Shown piece after piece: positions 34,454 to 41,585 of a stretch of DNA of 41,734 nt. A program made the translations under genes and the position numbers. Numbering within the stretch: position 1 is the first letter of the stretch; every line of letters begins with the position of its first letter. Under the pieces are notes generated by a model. The model had not been told where the DNA came from and searched no databases. It was given only the letters and a program-made list of their open reading frames with translations. Location of the stretch: positions 1-41,734 of the forward strand of contig DAOQAK010000037.1 in NCBI GenBank assembly GCA_035353855.1, read 5' to 3'. Origin of the DNA: Bacteroidales bacterium. GTDB taxonomy: Bacteria > Bacteroidota > Bacteroidia > Bacteroidales > CG2-30-32-10.

Positions 34454-36100
34454 TTAACTGGCAATAGCTATCTTCAATTTTTGTCCAACGTATAACTGGC
34501 TTTTAGCGGTAAGGTTATTCCATTTTTTAATTTCCTCAACCGAAACGCCTTTATATTGGTTAGCTATTCCCCAAAGCGTATCACCTTTTTGAACAGTATG
34601 GTATACGATTTTTGTAGTGGGAGAAACCTGTGTTTTGGTTTCTGTTTTAGTATTATTAGCAGCAACAGTAGGTGTAACAGAAGTTTTACTGGTGTCTTTG
34701 ACTGTAGGATCCTGAACATACAAAACTTGTCCCGGATAAATATTATATGAATTTAATTTATTCCACTGTTGAATTTGATTAATAGTAGTTTTGTATTTTT
34801 CAGCAATAAGCCCCAAACCATCACCTGCTTTAACAGTATATGTTTTATCAGAAACATTTGAATTGCTTTTTAATGATGTATCAATTGTATTTAAAGTTGT
34901 TGTGGTAGTTTTACTTATGTTTTTATATGCATAATATTTAGCATTTTGAATGGAATCCTTTATCTTTTGTTGTTTTAATTTTTCTGCAAGAAGTTTTTCT
35001 TCGGCAATCATGGCTTTGGTTTTATACAGGTATAATGAATCTTCATTTGCTATATAATCACCAATATAGGATTTTGGTAATCTTAATATATAATAATCGT
35101 TTCCAAATGCCGGAATTATACTTTGTTTATACATCGGATTCAGGTAAGTTACGTCTTCAATAGGAATATTCAGTGCTTCCGATATTTGATCGAATGTAAG
35201 TTTATTTTTTACTGTAACCGTATCAATTTCATAGCTTTTAAAAGTAGGTTCTATCGCATATAAATTATGTTCTTCTGCATAATTCATTACATATACAACA
35301 GCAATAAAAGCAGGAACATAACCCTGTGTTTCACGGGGAAGGTATTTTTTTATTTTCCAGAAATCCATTTCCCCGTTTGCTTTTCTGATCGCTTTATTCA
35401 CATTACCCGGACCTGAATTATATGCAGCCAAAACCAGTGACCAATCTTTATAAATAGCATAGAGATCTTTAAAGTGCCTGCAGGCAGCAATGGTTGATTT
35501 TAAAGGATCGAAACGATCATCTATATATGAAGTAACTGTTAAATTATACATTTTTCCTGTACCATAAATAAATTGCCATAAACCATTGGCTGCTGCCGGA
35601 GATTTTGCAATAGGGTTAAGAGCCGATTCAACAACTGCCAGATATTTTAGTTCAAGAGGAATATGATATTTGTCCAGGTATTCTTCAAATAAAGGAAAAT
35701 AATATTTTGATAAACCAAGAATCCGTTGGGTTAAAGCGCGCTTTTTAACTGCATACAGATCAATAAAATTTTTAACATCAATATTATAAGTCAACCCAAA
35801 AGGAGATTCAGAATTTAATTTTGCTATTCTTTGTGCATATACAGAATCAGAAAATGAAGGAACATATCCGGCTGCATAATTGTATTTATTACTTGGTTTT
35901 TTTTCTGTACTGACAGCTTTTTCAAAACAATTTAATAATGCTAAACTATCTAATGCGGCAACAATAGGGTTATCTTTTTTTATCACTACCGGAACAAAAC
36001 CAGTATCCTTTGCATTACTGATATTTTGGCCTGTAAGCTTTCCGCTTATGAAAATATAAGTAATGAAAACCAATAATAACAATATTTTTGCGTGCTTCAT
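34454..36100 (-). CDS. MltD-like lytic transglycosylase with LysM domains
   Basis: The 548-residue envelope protein cleaves peptidoglycan glycan strands. It has an N-terminal membrane/signal segment (about 5-22), an SLT domain (about 140-290) with catalytic Glu158 in YLAVVESALNP and the following SPAAANGLWQFIYGTGK and AYNSGPGNVNKAIRK. A linker contains a weak LysM-like stretch (TVKNKLTFDQISEALNI). Two clear C-terminal LysM domains (YTVKAGDGLGLIAEKY and YHTVQKGDTLWGIANQY) end the protein. It is transcribed alone, convergent with the Hdr module. Confidence 0.92.
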   Translation of the reverse strand: MKHAKILLLLVFITYIFISGKLTGQNISNAKDTGFVPVVIKKDNPIVAALDSLALLNCFEKAVSTEKKPSNKYNYAAGYVPSFSDSVYAQRIAKLNSESPFGLTYNIDVKNFIDLYAVKKRALTQRILGLSKYYFPLFEEYLDKYHIPLELKYLAVVESALNPIAKSPAAANGLWQFIYGTGKMYNLTVTSYIDDRFDPLKSTIAACRHFKDLYAIYKDWSLVLAAYNSGPGNVNKAIRKANGEMDFWKIKKYLPRETQGYVPAFIAVVYVMNYAEEHNLYAIEPTFKSYEIDTVTVKNKLTFDQISEALNIPIEDVTYLNPMYKQSIIPAFGNDYYILRLPKSYIGDYIANEDSLYLYKTKAMIAEEKLLAEKLKQQKIKDSIQNAKYYAYKNISKTTTTTLNTIDTSLKSNSNVSDKTYTVKAGDGLGLIAEKYKTTINQIQQWNKLNSYNIYPGQVLYVQDPTVKDTSKTSVTPTVAANNTKTETKTQVSPTTKIVYHTVQKGDTLWGIANQYKGVSVEEIKKWNNLTAKSQLYVGQKLKIAIAS

Positions 36101-36453
36101 ATGATAGTTATTTAGGTGTTTGTGCTTTATAAACTAATTAACGTCTGAAATGGTTGTTTTATTTCAGTTTTAGTTTTGCAAGATAATAAATTTTTTTAAA
36201 AAATTTATTTCTGTTAACAAGTTTTCAACAACAGGTTGTTGTTAATAACATTTATAATTCCACACTAAACAAAAAGAAAAGTAAATATATATTTGAATCG
36301 TATGAGAGATATTTTATCACATACCTATATGAAATGCAATATTTTTTTGAATTTAATATTCAGATAATGAAGATGATGATTTCATCATTTTAAAATATTC
36401 CTGATATAAACAATAGAAATATTTTATTAATAAAATTGAAACATTAACTGATA
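36101..36453. other. Intergenic region between tatA and the lytic transglycosylase gene
   Basis: This 353-bp, very AT-rich spacer should hold the 3' end of the Tyr-repeat operon and the promoter of the transglycosylase gene. It contains a perfect 12-bp AT inverted repeat (36185-36196 with 36198-36209), a 7-bp hairpin caacaac-ag-gttgttg (36226-36241) and the near-palindrome atgatgatttcatcat (36373-36388). No convincing -7 box, T-tailed terminator or coding sequence was seen. Confidence 0.55.
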
Positions 36454-36642
36454 TTATTCTTTGGTTTCTTCCGGTTTGTTATTTCCTTTATCATCAGGCT
36501 TGTCATCTGCTTTAGAAGCATCTTTGAATTCCTTTACTCCTCGTCCAAGGCCTCTCATTAATTCAGGAATTTTTTTCCCTCCGAATAATAGAAGAACAAT
36601 TACTAAGATTAGTATTATTTCTAATGGTCCTATTCTACCCAT
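36454..36642 (-). CDS. tatA: Sec-independent protein translocase TatA
   Basis: The 62-residue protein has a short N-terminus, one membrane helix (about 7-20: LEIILILVIVLLLFGG), the conserved FGGKKIPELMRGLGRGVKEFKDA amphipathic helix, and a charged Asp/Lys/Glu tail. TatA forms the pore-like assembly that moves folded proteins across the inner membrane together with TatC, which is not in this window. It is the last gene of the Tyr-repeat operon, 122 bp after a gene encoding a twin-arginine signal. It may be a dedicated TatA for that substrate. A ribosome-binding aaaggag lies about 14 bp upstream of the ATG. Confidence 0.93.
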   Translation of the reverse strand: MGRIGPLEIILILVIVLLLFGGKKIPELMRGLGRGVKEFKDASKADDKPDDKGNNKPEETKE

Positions 36643-36670
36643 AATATAATTTTTTTTCTCCTTTTATTAT

Positions 36671-36713
36671 AATGCTGAACCGGCTAACTCCTCCTTTAAC
36701 CGGTTCAGGCATT
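36671..36713 (-). promoter_or_regulatory. Hairpin between the Tyr-repeat gene and tatA
   Basis: A perfect 9-bp stem (36675-36683 with 36700-36708) extends outward by four pairs across a one-base bulge and inward by three pairs after a mismatch. On the minus strand the loop reads AAAGGAGGAG, a strong Shine-Dalgarno-like sequence with no start codon directly after it. With no T-run following, it looks more like an RNA-processing, stabilising or attenuating element than a full terminator. Confidence 0.55.
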
Positions 36714-36764
36714 ACAAAAAGTGTTTTATTTAAATCATTCTTTTTATTTATATATAGCTTACTA

Positions 36765-37433
36765 TTATTGGATTTGATTCTGATTTTGATTCTGATTGTA
36801 ATAATAGTAATAGCTGTAATAATTGTAGTAATAATAGTAGCTGTAGTAGTTATAATAATAGTAATAGCTGTAATAATTGTAGTAATAATAGTAGCTGTAG
36901 TAGTTATAATAATAGTAATAGCTGTAATAATTGTAGTAATAATAGTAGCTATAGTAGTTATAATAGTAATAATAACTATAATAATTATAGTAACTAGCAT
37001 AGCTATAATAATTGTAATAATAGTAATAGCTGTAATAATTGTAGTAATAATAGTAGCTGTAGTAGTTGTAATAGTAATAGTAGCTATAGTAGTTATAATA
37101 GTAATAATAACTGTAATAATTGTAGTAATAATAGTAGCTGTAATAGTTGTAGTAATAGTAATAACTATAGTAATCTGAATAGTTGGAATAATAATAACTA
37201 TAATAGTTATAATAATCGTAATAGTTACCTTCTGTGGTACGTTCAGGTTGTTCGTTACCACTGCGGGTTATTGATGAAAATGCCGGAAGAGCTGCAAAAA
37301 GCCCGGCTAGCCCAAGAGTTTGCTTGGCAGCACGTTTTAACGCATCTCTTCTTGACAGCTTAGAATCTTTATCCTGATTTTGCTCAGGGTTCTGGCTGTT
37401 CATGATTTCCGAGTCATTGGAGGAGTTGCTCAT
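36765..37433 (-). CDS. Twin-arginine-signal protein with 13 tandem tyrosine-rich nonapeptide repeats
   Basis: I do not recognise a described family. In the 222 residues, the polar N-terminus (1-25) is followed by a Tat signal (SRRDALKRAAKQ from 27, hydrophobic LGLAGLFAALPAF 40-52). A short spacer and an irregular Tyr-rich stretch (70-95) come next, then 13 consecutive units of NYYSYYYYY (96-212). Twelve units are canonical and the sixth is NYYSYASYY. The tail is NQNQNQNQIQ. About 106 residues are Tyr, none of residues 70-222 is Cys, and Gly occurs only before the repeats. At DNA level the units pair into a 54-bp period. Position in an operon with two radical SAM enzymes, a glycosyltransferase and TatA suggests it is modified in the cytoplasm and exported. 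An alternative start is Met11. Confidence 0.85.
   Translation of the reverse strand: MSNSSNDSEIMNSQNPEQNQDKDSKLSRRDALKRAAKQTLGLAGLFAALPAFSSITRSGNEQPERTTEGNYYDYYNYYSYYYSNYSDYYSYYYYYNYYSYYYYYNYYSYYYYYNYYSYYYYYNYYSYYYYYNYYSYYYYYNYYSYASYYNYYSYYYYYNYYSYYYYYNYYSYYYYYNYYSYYYYYNYYSYYYYYNYYSYYYYYNYYSYYYYYNQNQNQNQIQ
36801..36962. repeat. Tandem 54-bp repeats inside the Tyr-repeat gene
   Basis: Three consecutive 54-bp units (36801-36854, 36855-36908, 36909-36962) encode the end of the Tyr-rich domain. The first two are identical and the third differs at one base. Each holds two 27-bp, nine-codon units with different Tyr codon patterns. Recent tandem duplication is the simplest explanation. Confidence 0.9.
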
Positions 37434-37471
37434 TTTTTAATTTTTAATTAATACTTTATTTATAAATTAAA

Positions 37472-38389
37472 TTATAAAAGTGTAAATATAGCATTTATTA
37501 TTTTATCCAAAGGAATTTTATCCATACAATGTTCTTGCTTCAATGGACAAGGGGTTGGATAGTTATTCGATAATCCGGGTCCCAAACATTCATTGCGCAG
37601 ATGACAATGATCTAATGGAGCTTCAACATGTATATGCTCTGCATACCCGTACACACTTGATTTTGTCGGACCCCACAAAACAACCGCCGGTTTCTCTACC
37701 AGGTGTGCGGCATGCATGATAAAATTATCCGATGTTACTACAAAGTTACATCTTTTTAACAAAGAAATCAACTGCCGTGGTGAAGTTAAATTTAAAAGAG
37801 AATAAGCTCCTTTAATATGCATATCCTGCATCTTTCCTACCTGGATTACCAAAACTCCTTCCGCATTGAGCCTTTCCACAATATTGTGCCACGCCATAGG
37901 ATGCATCATTTTGCGGGGTGAATCGGTTGAAGGTGAAATAATAATATTTTTCTTTTTCCAGGGAATGATATTATTTAACAATGGGTCGTCTTCCAGTTCA
38001 CCGGGGATAAATAATTTTTCCTCAACAGGTGTTTTTAATCCGAATTTTTCGGCAAGTAACTGAAAAGCCCTGAATTTGCCTGAAGTATATCCTTCCGCAT
38101 CCCAATAATTCAATTCAATAAATTTTGCATCTTTCGGTGGATAACCAACTTCTTTTATTGCCGGATGACCGCGTAAAATATTTGTATATTTCGTGCGCCT
38201 TACAAGATTGTATTTTTTTTGAGGATCTGAATCGTGTGCCAGTTTCAGCACTCCCGAAAGCATAAGAATATCGCCATAACCACCCAGCGGATTTATCCAA
38301 AGTTCATCGTTCCCCGGTTCAATAACCTTTGTTTCTTCAACTTCAGGTTTTATCTTTTTTTCGATTGTTTTTTTCTCAGTTTTTGCCAT
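37472..38389 (-). CDS. GT9-type (heptosyltransferase-like) glycosyltransferase
   Basis: The 305-residue protein resembles glycosyltransferase family 9. After a lysine-rich N-terminal tail (1-26) it has the GGYGDILMLSGVLKLA motif (about 33-50), a Rossmann-like second half with IIISPSTDSPRKMM and the family signature VVTSDNFIMHAAHLVEKPAVVLWGPT. A cysteine-rich end follows (CHLRNEC, PCPLKQEHC). GT9 enzymes usually transfer heptose or related sugars to lipopolysaccharide. Here the gene is 3 bp after a radical SAM gene and 38 bp before the Tyr-repeat protein, so a protein or peptide acceptor is conceivable. That is inference from position only. Confidence 0.8.
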   Translation of the reverse strand: MAKTEKKTIEKKIKPEVEETKVIEPGNDELWINPLGGYGDILMLSGVLKLAHDSDPQKKYNLVRRTKYTNILRGHPAIKEVGYPPKDAKFIELNYWDAEGYTSGKFRAFQLLAEKFGLKTPVEEKLFIPGELEDDPLLNNIIPWKKKNIIISPSTDSPRKMMHPMAWHNIVERLNAEGVLVIQVGKMQDMHIKGAYSLLNLTSPRQLISLLKRCNFVVTSDNFIMHAAHLVEKPAVVLWGPTKSSVYGYAEHIHVEAPLDHCHLRNECLGPGLSNNYPTPCPLKQEHCMDKIPLDKIINAIFTLL

Positions 38390-38392
38390 AAA

Positions 38393-39484
38393 TTAAAATC
38401 GTATTCCTGTTATGGGGAAAAAATATTTTTCCAAAAATAACTTTTTCCCTTCACATCTGTTAGTGCGATGTTTAAAATCTTTGTATTTAATATAAGAATC
38501 GAGAGGGCAACCGCCATGACAGAATTCCCACCACGGGCACCCTTTACATTCTCCATTCATTAAAATATCGTTGCGTTCAATAAATTGTTCGCGCTGTTTG
38601 TCTTTCATTATGTCTATCAATGAGCGTTCATTGATATTTCCGTACGAAATAATTTCCCAGTCGCCGGCACGTCCGCACTGCGAAGCTTCACCGCTGGGAC
38701 CGATATAAACATGCCCGTAAGCACATCTGCCGGTATCTTCGCACCCTACCGTTTTTTTCTTTTCAATAATATTTTCAACAAACATTTTGAAAGGATTTAC
38801 CTGCGGAAAACGATTGCGGTGTTTCCACCATTCCGGGAAAATAGCGCCCAGAAAATCGGCATATTCTTCGGTGGTAATACCTATGTTCTCCCTGTCTTCA
38901 CCATAAATTAAAACAGGGTTCAGCATAAATCCACCGCTTAATTTCATATTGGTGAGATAATAAAAAATATCAAGCGGTCGGGCTAATGATTTTTTTGTAA
39001 CCACATAAATAAAACCCCAACCGAAATTATGCTTCTCTAATAAGTTTAATCCTTTAAAAAATCGACTGTTGTATGATACAGAATCTCTTTCCGCTCCGGG
39101 ACCGCGAACTCCTGCAATAGGGTCGAAACTGGTGCCTACCTGGTTTATTCCTAACTGACGAAACAACCCAAGGAATTTTTCATTCATCAAAGTAAGGTTC
39201 GATTGAATAGCATGGTCGATGCGGTGTTTGGTATCCCTGCAATGTTTTTCCTGTAATTCAATGGCTTTCTGAAAATATTCCTCACCCAGTAATAACGGTT
39301 CGCCACCATGCCATATTAACTGTATTCTTTCCTGCGGAATTGATTTCAGGTATTCGTCAATATTCTTAAATATCAATTCCAACAACTCATACGACATGGT
39401 TTTGGGCTTCTTGCGTACTACCACATCACAATAAATACAATTGGAGTTGCACTTTTCAGTAGGCTTGAAAATTATAGTTGCCAT
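38393..39484 (-). CDS. Radical SAM/SPASM peptide-modifying enzyme (anSME-like)
   Basis: The 363-residue protein has the radical SAM motif CNSNCIYC (Cys 12, 16, 19), GGEP (61-64) and a complete SPASM domain. The latter has Cys 249, 255 and 271, then CxxCx5CxxxC at 314, 317, 323 and 327, and a final Cys345. It should bind three 4Fe-4S clusters. Enzymes of this class modify residues of peptides or proteins, for example sactipeptide, ether or C-C cross-links and formylglycine. Its start overlaps the end of the SPASM-like gene by 13 bp, and the glycosyltransferase gene begins 3 bp after its stop. I infer that it acts on the Tyr-repeat protein. Confidence 0.9.
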   Translation of the reverse strand: MATIIFKPTEKCNSNCIYCDVVVRKKPKTMSYELLELIFKNIDEYLKSIPQERIQLIWHGGEPLLLGEEYFQKAIELQEKHCRDTKHRIDHAIQSNLTLMNEKFLGLFRQLGINQVGTSFDPIAGVRGPGAERDSVSYNSRFFKGLNLLEKHNFGWGFIYVVTKKSLARPLDIFYYLTNMKLSGGFMLNPVLIYGEDRENIGITTEEYADFLGAIFPEWWKHRNRFPQVNPFKMFVENIIEKKKTVGCEDTGRCAYGHVYIGPSGEASQCGRAGDWEIISYGNINERSLIDIMKDKQREQFIERNDILMNGECKGCPWWEFCHGGCPLDSYIKYKDFKHRTNRCEGKKLFLEKYFFPITGIRF

Positions 39485-40341
39485 ACTTCCCTCTCTCTTT
39501 TCTTATGTTCCGAAGCCAGGAAATGGTCGGTGGCTTCCATCAGGTCGGCAAAGAATTTCTGACAACCCGGGTTTCGTTCAATGGTATCAGTAAATTTCCC
39601 CATGCATACACGCCACGACGGGCAAAAAGCACAAGTGTTATTTTGCAGGAAAAAGTTCTGCCATTCATGTAAAGCTTCTTCAAACTTTTTATTCTTCTTA
39701 ATATCATTTAATTCATTAAGTCCTTTGGCAATAAAATTTCCTTTTTGCAGATCTTTACGCGATATAGCTATATTCTCATCTTTATCAATATGAAGATAAA
39801 TATTAGGATTGTTGAAATAAACTGTACCAAAATCAGTCAGTCTTTCCGGGTTATAGCGGCTTGCAATAAACTGGAAGGGCTCCATGACCCCGTGATGAAC
39901 TTTTCCATACAAGGCATAAGTCATCAGGTCGTTCAAAGCTTCCCAGTCGAAATCACTTTCACCAAATTCAAGTCCGCAGTTGATATGCAGCGACGAAATA
40001 ATATGCAGCGCTGTAAAATTTTCTTTCTTATCAGAATTCAGGAAAATACGGATGTTCAAGTCGCGTATCAGCGGCAGACGCATCATAAATTCCTTGAATG
40101 GCCCCATTTCGCCGGCATAAATAGCAATAGGAATTCCTTTCCAGCTTTCGTGAAACGGAACTGCTGCCAGTGAGCCTTTTGAATAAACCACTACACAAAT
40201 CACCCTGTTGCTTCTTTGCATAGCTGTATGATATACATGCGGTATCTGCTCAAAATTTGGAGCAATAACAACTAAACTTTCATCATGCAAACGACTGAGT
40301 AAACTCTCGTCAAACGGACAAACTAAAATATGTTCTCTCAT
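39472..40341 (-). CDS. SPASM-like protein without a radical SAM motif (pseudo-rSAM type)
   Basis: The 289-residue protein has no CX3CX2C motif at its N-terminus (MREHILVCPFDESLLSRLH). Its C-terminal region carries CAFCPSWRVC (Cys 237, 240, 246) and Cys260, a truncated SPASM/twitch-like cluster site. The middle contains GISS-like and FNNPNIYLHID strands that could be a decayed TIM barrel. Comparable catalytically silent partners (pseudo-rSAM) are known next to active maturases in some Bacteroidales peptide systems, where they may bind substrate. Overlaps of 4 bp upstream and 13 bp downstream tie its translation to both radical SAM enzymes. Confidence 0.7.
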   Translation of the reverse strand: MREHILVCPFDESLLSRLHDESLVVIAPNFEQIPHVYHTAMQRSNRVICVVVYSKGSLAAVPFHESWKGIPIAIYAGEMGPFKEFMMRLPLIRDLNIRIFLNSDKKENFTALHIISSLHINCGLEFGESDFDWEALNDLMTYALYGKVHHGVMEPFQFIASRYNPERLTDFGTVYFNNPNIYLHIDKDENIAISRKDLQKGNFIAKGLNELNDIKKNKKFEEALHEWQNFFLQNNTCAFCPSWRVCMGKFTDTIERNPGCQKFFADLMEATDHFLASEHKKREREVWQL

Positions 40342-41339
40342 TGATAAATTTCTTTAAATCGTACATTAGCTTCTTTCAAAAAATGATTGTATGAATGAGC
40401 TAAACAACCCCCCATGCAAAGCATTTCCTCGCGATAAACACAATCGTCGCATTCATCAAAAATTCCGGCAACTTCGGTTCTCACCTTCTGGTGCAGGTTG
40501 CGGTAATAGTCGCGTATTTCATGAACCGAATTAAATTCGTAAAGTGATTTTTTATGAATGTTCGATAATGGGAAACATCCCCACACGGTCATATCGGGAC
40601 CAATATCGATAGCCGGCCCGCAGCCAAAGCTAAGCCTGCCGCTGTTATGCTTGTAAAGCTTTCCTATTTCCTCTTCGTTAAAAATACACATCGGGAAACC
40701 ACAGTCGAAACCGGCTTTAATTTTCAGGCGTTCCAGAATAGGCAAATACGATACTATCTGCTTGGCCATATCTTTCATTTTATTGATAGGAACATAAACA
40801 TTATGCTGTCCCGGTATAGGCGATGCAATACCCAGACGGATGTGCCTGTGCAGTCCATATTCATTAATATACTGTAAAATAAAATCTAAGTTGAAATCGG
40901 GTTTGTAAATGTTGAAACCGGGAGTGGTCAAATGCCCGAATGCTTTCAGAAACCTGCGTACATTTTCCAGTTCGGAAAAAGGCGACTTATCGGGATTATT
41001 CACGTTACATACAAATGAGAACCTGTCGGGCGAAACAGCGCTGAGTGCACGCTCGGCTTCGTTGAACATTTTCTCAGAAAGTATGCCGCTGGTAAATACA
41101 TTTACATGGAACCTGCGTTCGAGCAGATACATCACAAAATCGACAAACTGCGGATGCAGCGTGGGTTCTCCGCCAAGCAACGAAAGCCCCATTTCATTAG
41201 AACTTTCCATAAGGTCGGCAATATAAATCATATTGTCCCACGTAAGAATATCATCGGGTTCGGAATCGGCCATATGTTTTTTTGCGAAACAATAAGGACA
41301 GGAACGAACACATTGCTGTGTTAAAAGTACATTAGCCAT
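40338..41339 (-). CDS. Radical SAM/SPASM enzyme, first gene of the Tyr-repeat operon
   Basis: The 333-residue protein has the radical SAM motif CVRSCPYC (Cys 10, 14, 17), GGEP (56-59), and a SPASM-like C-terminus with Cys 240 and 255, then CDDC (297, 300), Cys308 and Cys312 in CMGGC. A final SPASM cysteine is missing. It differs clearly from the second radical SAM enzyme of the operon, so the two probably catalyse different steps or act on different positions. A good -7 box lies 35-42 bp upstream, and the next gene overlaps by 4 bp. Confidence 0.9.
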   Translation of the reverse strand: MANVLLTQQCVRSCPYCFAKKHMADSEPDDILTWDNMIYIADLMESSNEMGLSLLGGEPTLHPQFVDFVMYLLERRFHVNVFTSGILSEKMFNEAERALSAVSPDRFSFVCNVNNPDKSPFSELENVRRFLKAFGHLTTPGFNIYKPDFNLDFILQYINEYGLHRHIRLGIASPIPGQHNVYVPINKMKDMAKQIVSYLPILERLKIKAGFDCGFPMCIFNEEEIGKLYKHNSGRLSFGCGPAIDIGPDMTVWGCFPLSNIHKKSLYEFNSVHEIRDYYRNLHQKVRTEVAGIFDECDDCVYREEMLCMGGCLAHSYNHFLKEANVRFKEIYQ

Positions 41340-41373
41340 AAATTATAATTAGCTTAATTTTTTTAATGGAAGA

Positions 41374-41381
41374 CAAATATA
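41374..41381 (-). promoter_or_regulatory. -7 box of the Tyr-repeat/radical SAM operon
   Basis: On the minus strand TATATTTG matches the Bacteroidota consensus TAnnTTTG, 34 bp upstream of the first radical SAM start codon. A partial -33 (cTTGT) lies about 15 bp upstream of the box, closer than the usual spacing. Confidence 0.6.
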
Positions 41382-41455
41382 ATAGTTTTTTACTTACAAG
41401 GAAAGATGAACATTAAATGTTCAATATTTAATGTTCAATTATTAATGAAATATTT

Positions 41456-41480
41456 CCTTATACCCTATACCATTATACCC
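41456..41480. repeat. TATACC-family repeat, solo copy
   Basis: It consists of ccttataccctatacc followed by attataccc. It is related to the copies at 19823-19900, 30459-30490 and 30984-31016, and here has no inverted partner nearby. Confidence 0.7.
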
Positions 41481-41510
41481 TTTGAAGTTTAGTATTACAG
41501 AGTTTTAGTA

Positions 41511-41585
41511 GACAAGGTGACAAGTAGACAAGATGACAAGTTGATAAGTTAACAAGAGAAATCAGAATGCAGAATTTAAAATTGG
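41511..41585. repeat. Dispersed acaag-type repeat, copy of 16897-16960
   Basis: The bases at 41528-41550 are identical to 16898-16920. Upstream of them further gacaag words occur in tandem (41511-41530). Confidence 0.8.

Noticed and set aside
36672..37178. Open plus-strand frame of 168 codons rich in Val and Ile across the Tyr-repeat gene
   Set aside because: It is the antisense shadow of the repeat. The minus-strand frame has a Tat signal and operon context, while this one has neither a sensible N-terminus nor neighbours.
36801..37200. Regular repeats that could suggest a CRISPR array
   Set aside because: The units are directly tandem without unique spacers and encode an uninterrupted peptide. 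No cas gene is near.
36635..37261. Second minus-strand frame of 208 codons rich in Ile and Thr
   Set aside because: It reads the same repeat in another frame, runs into tatA and lacks any recognisable domain.
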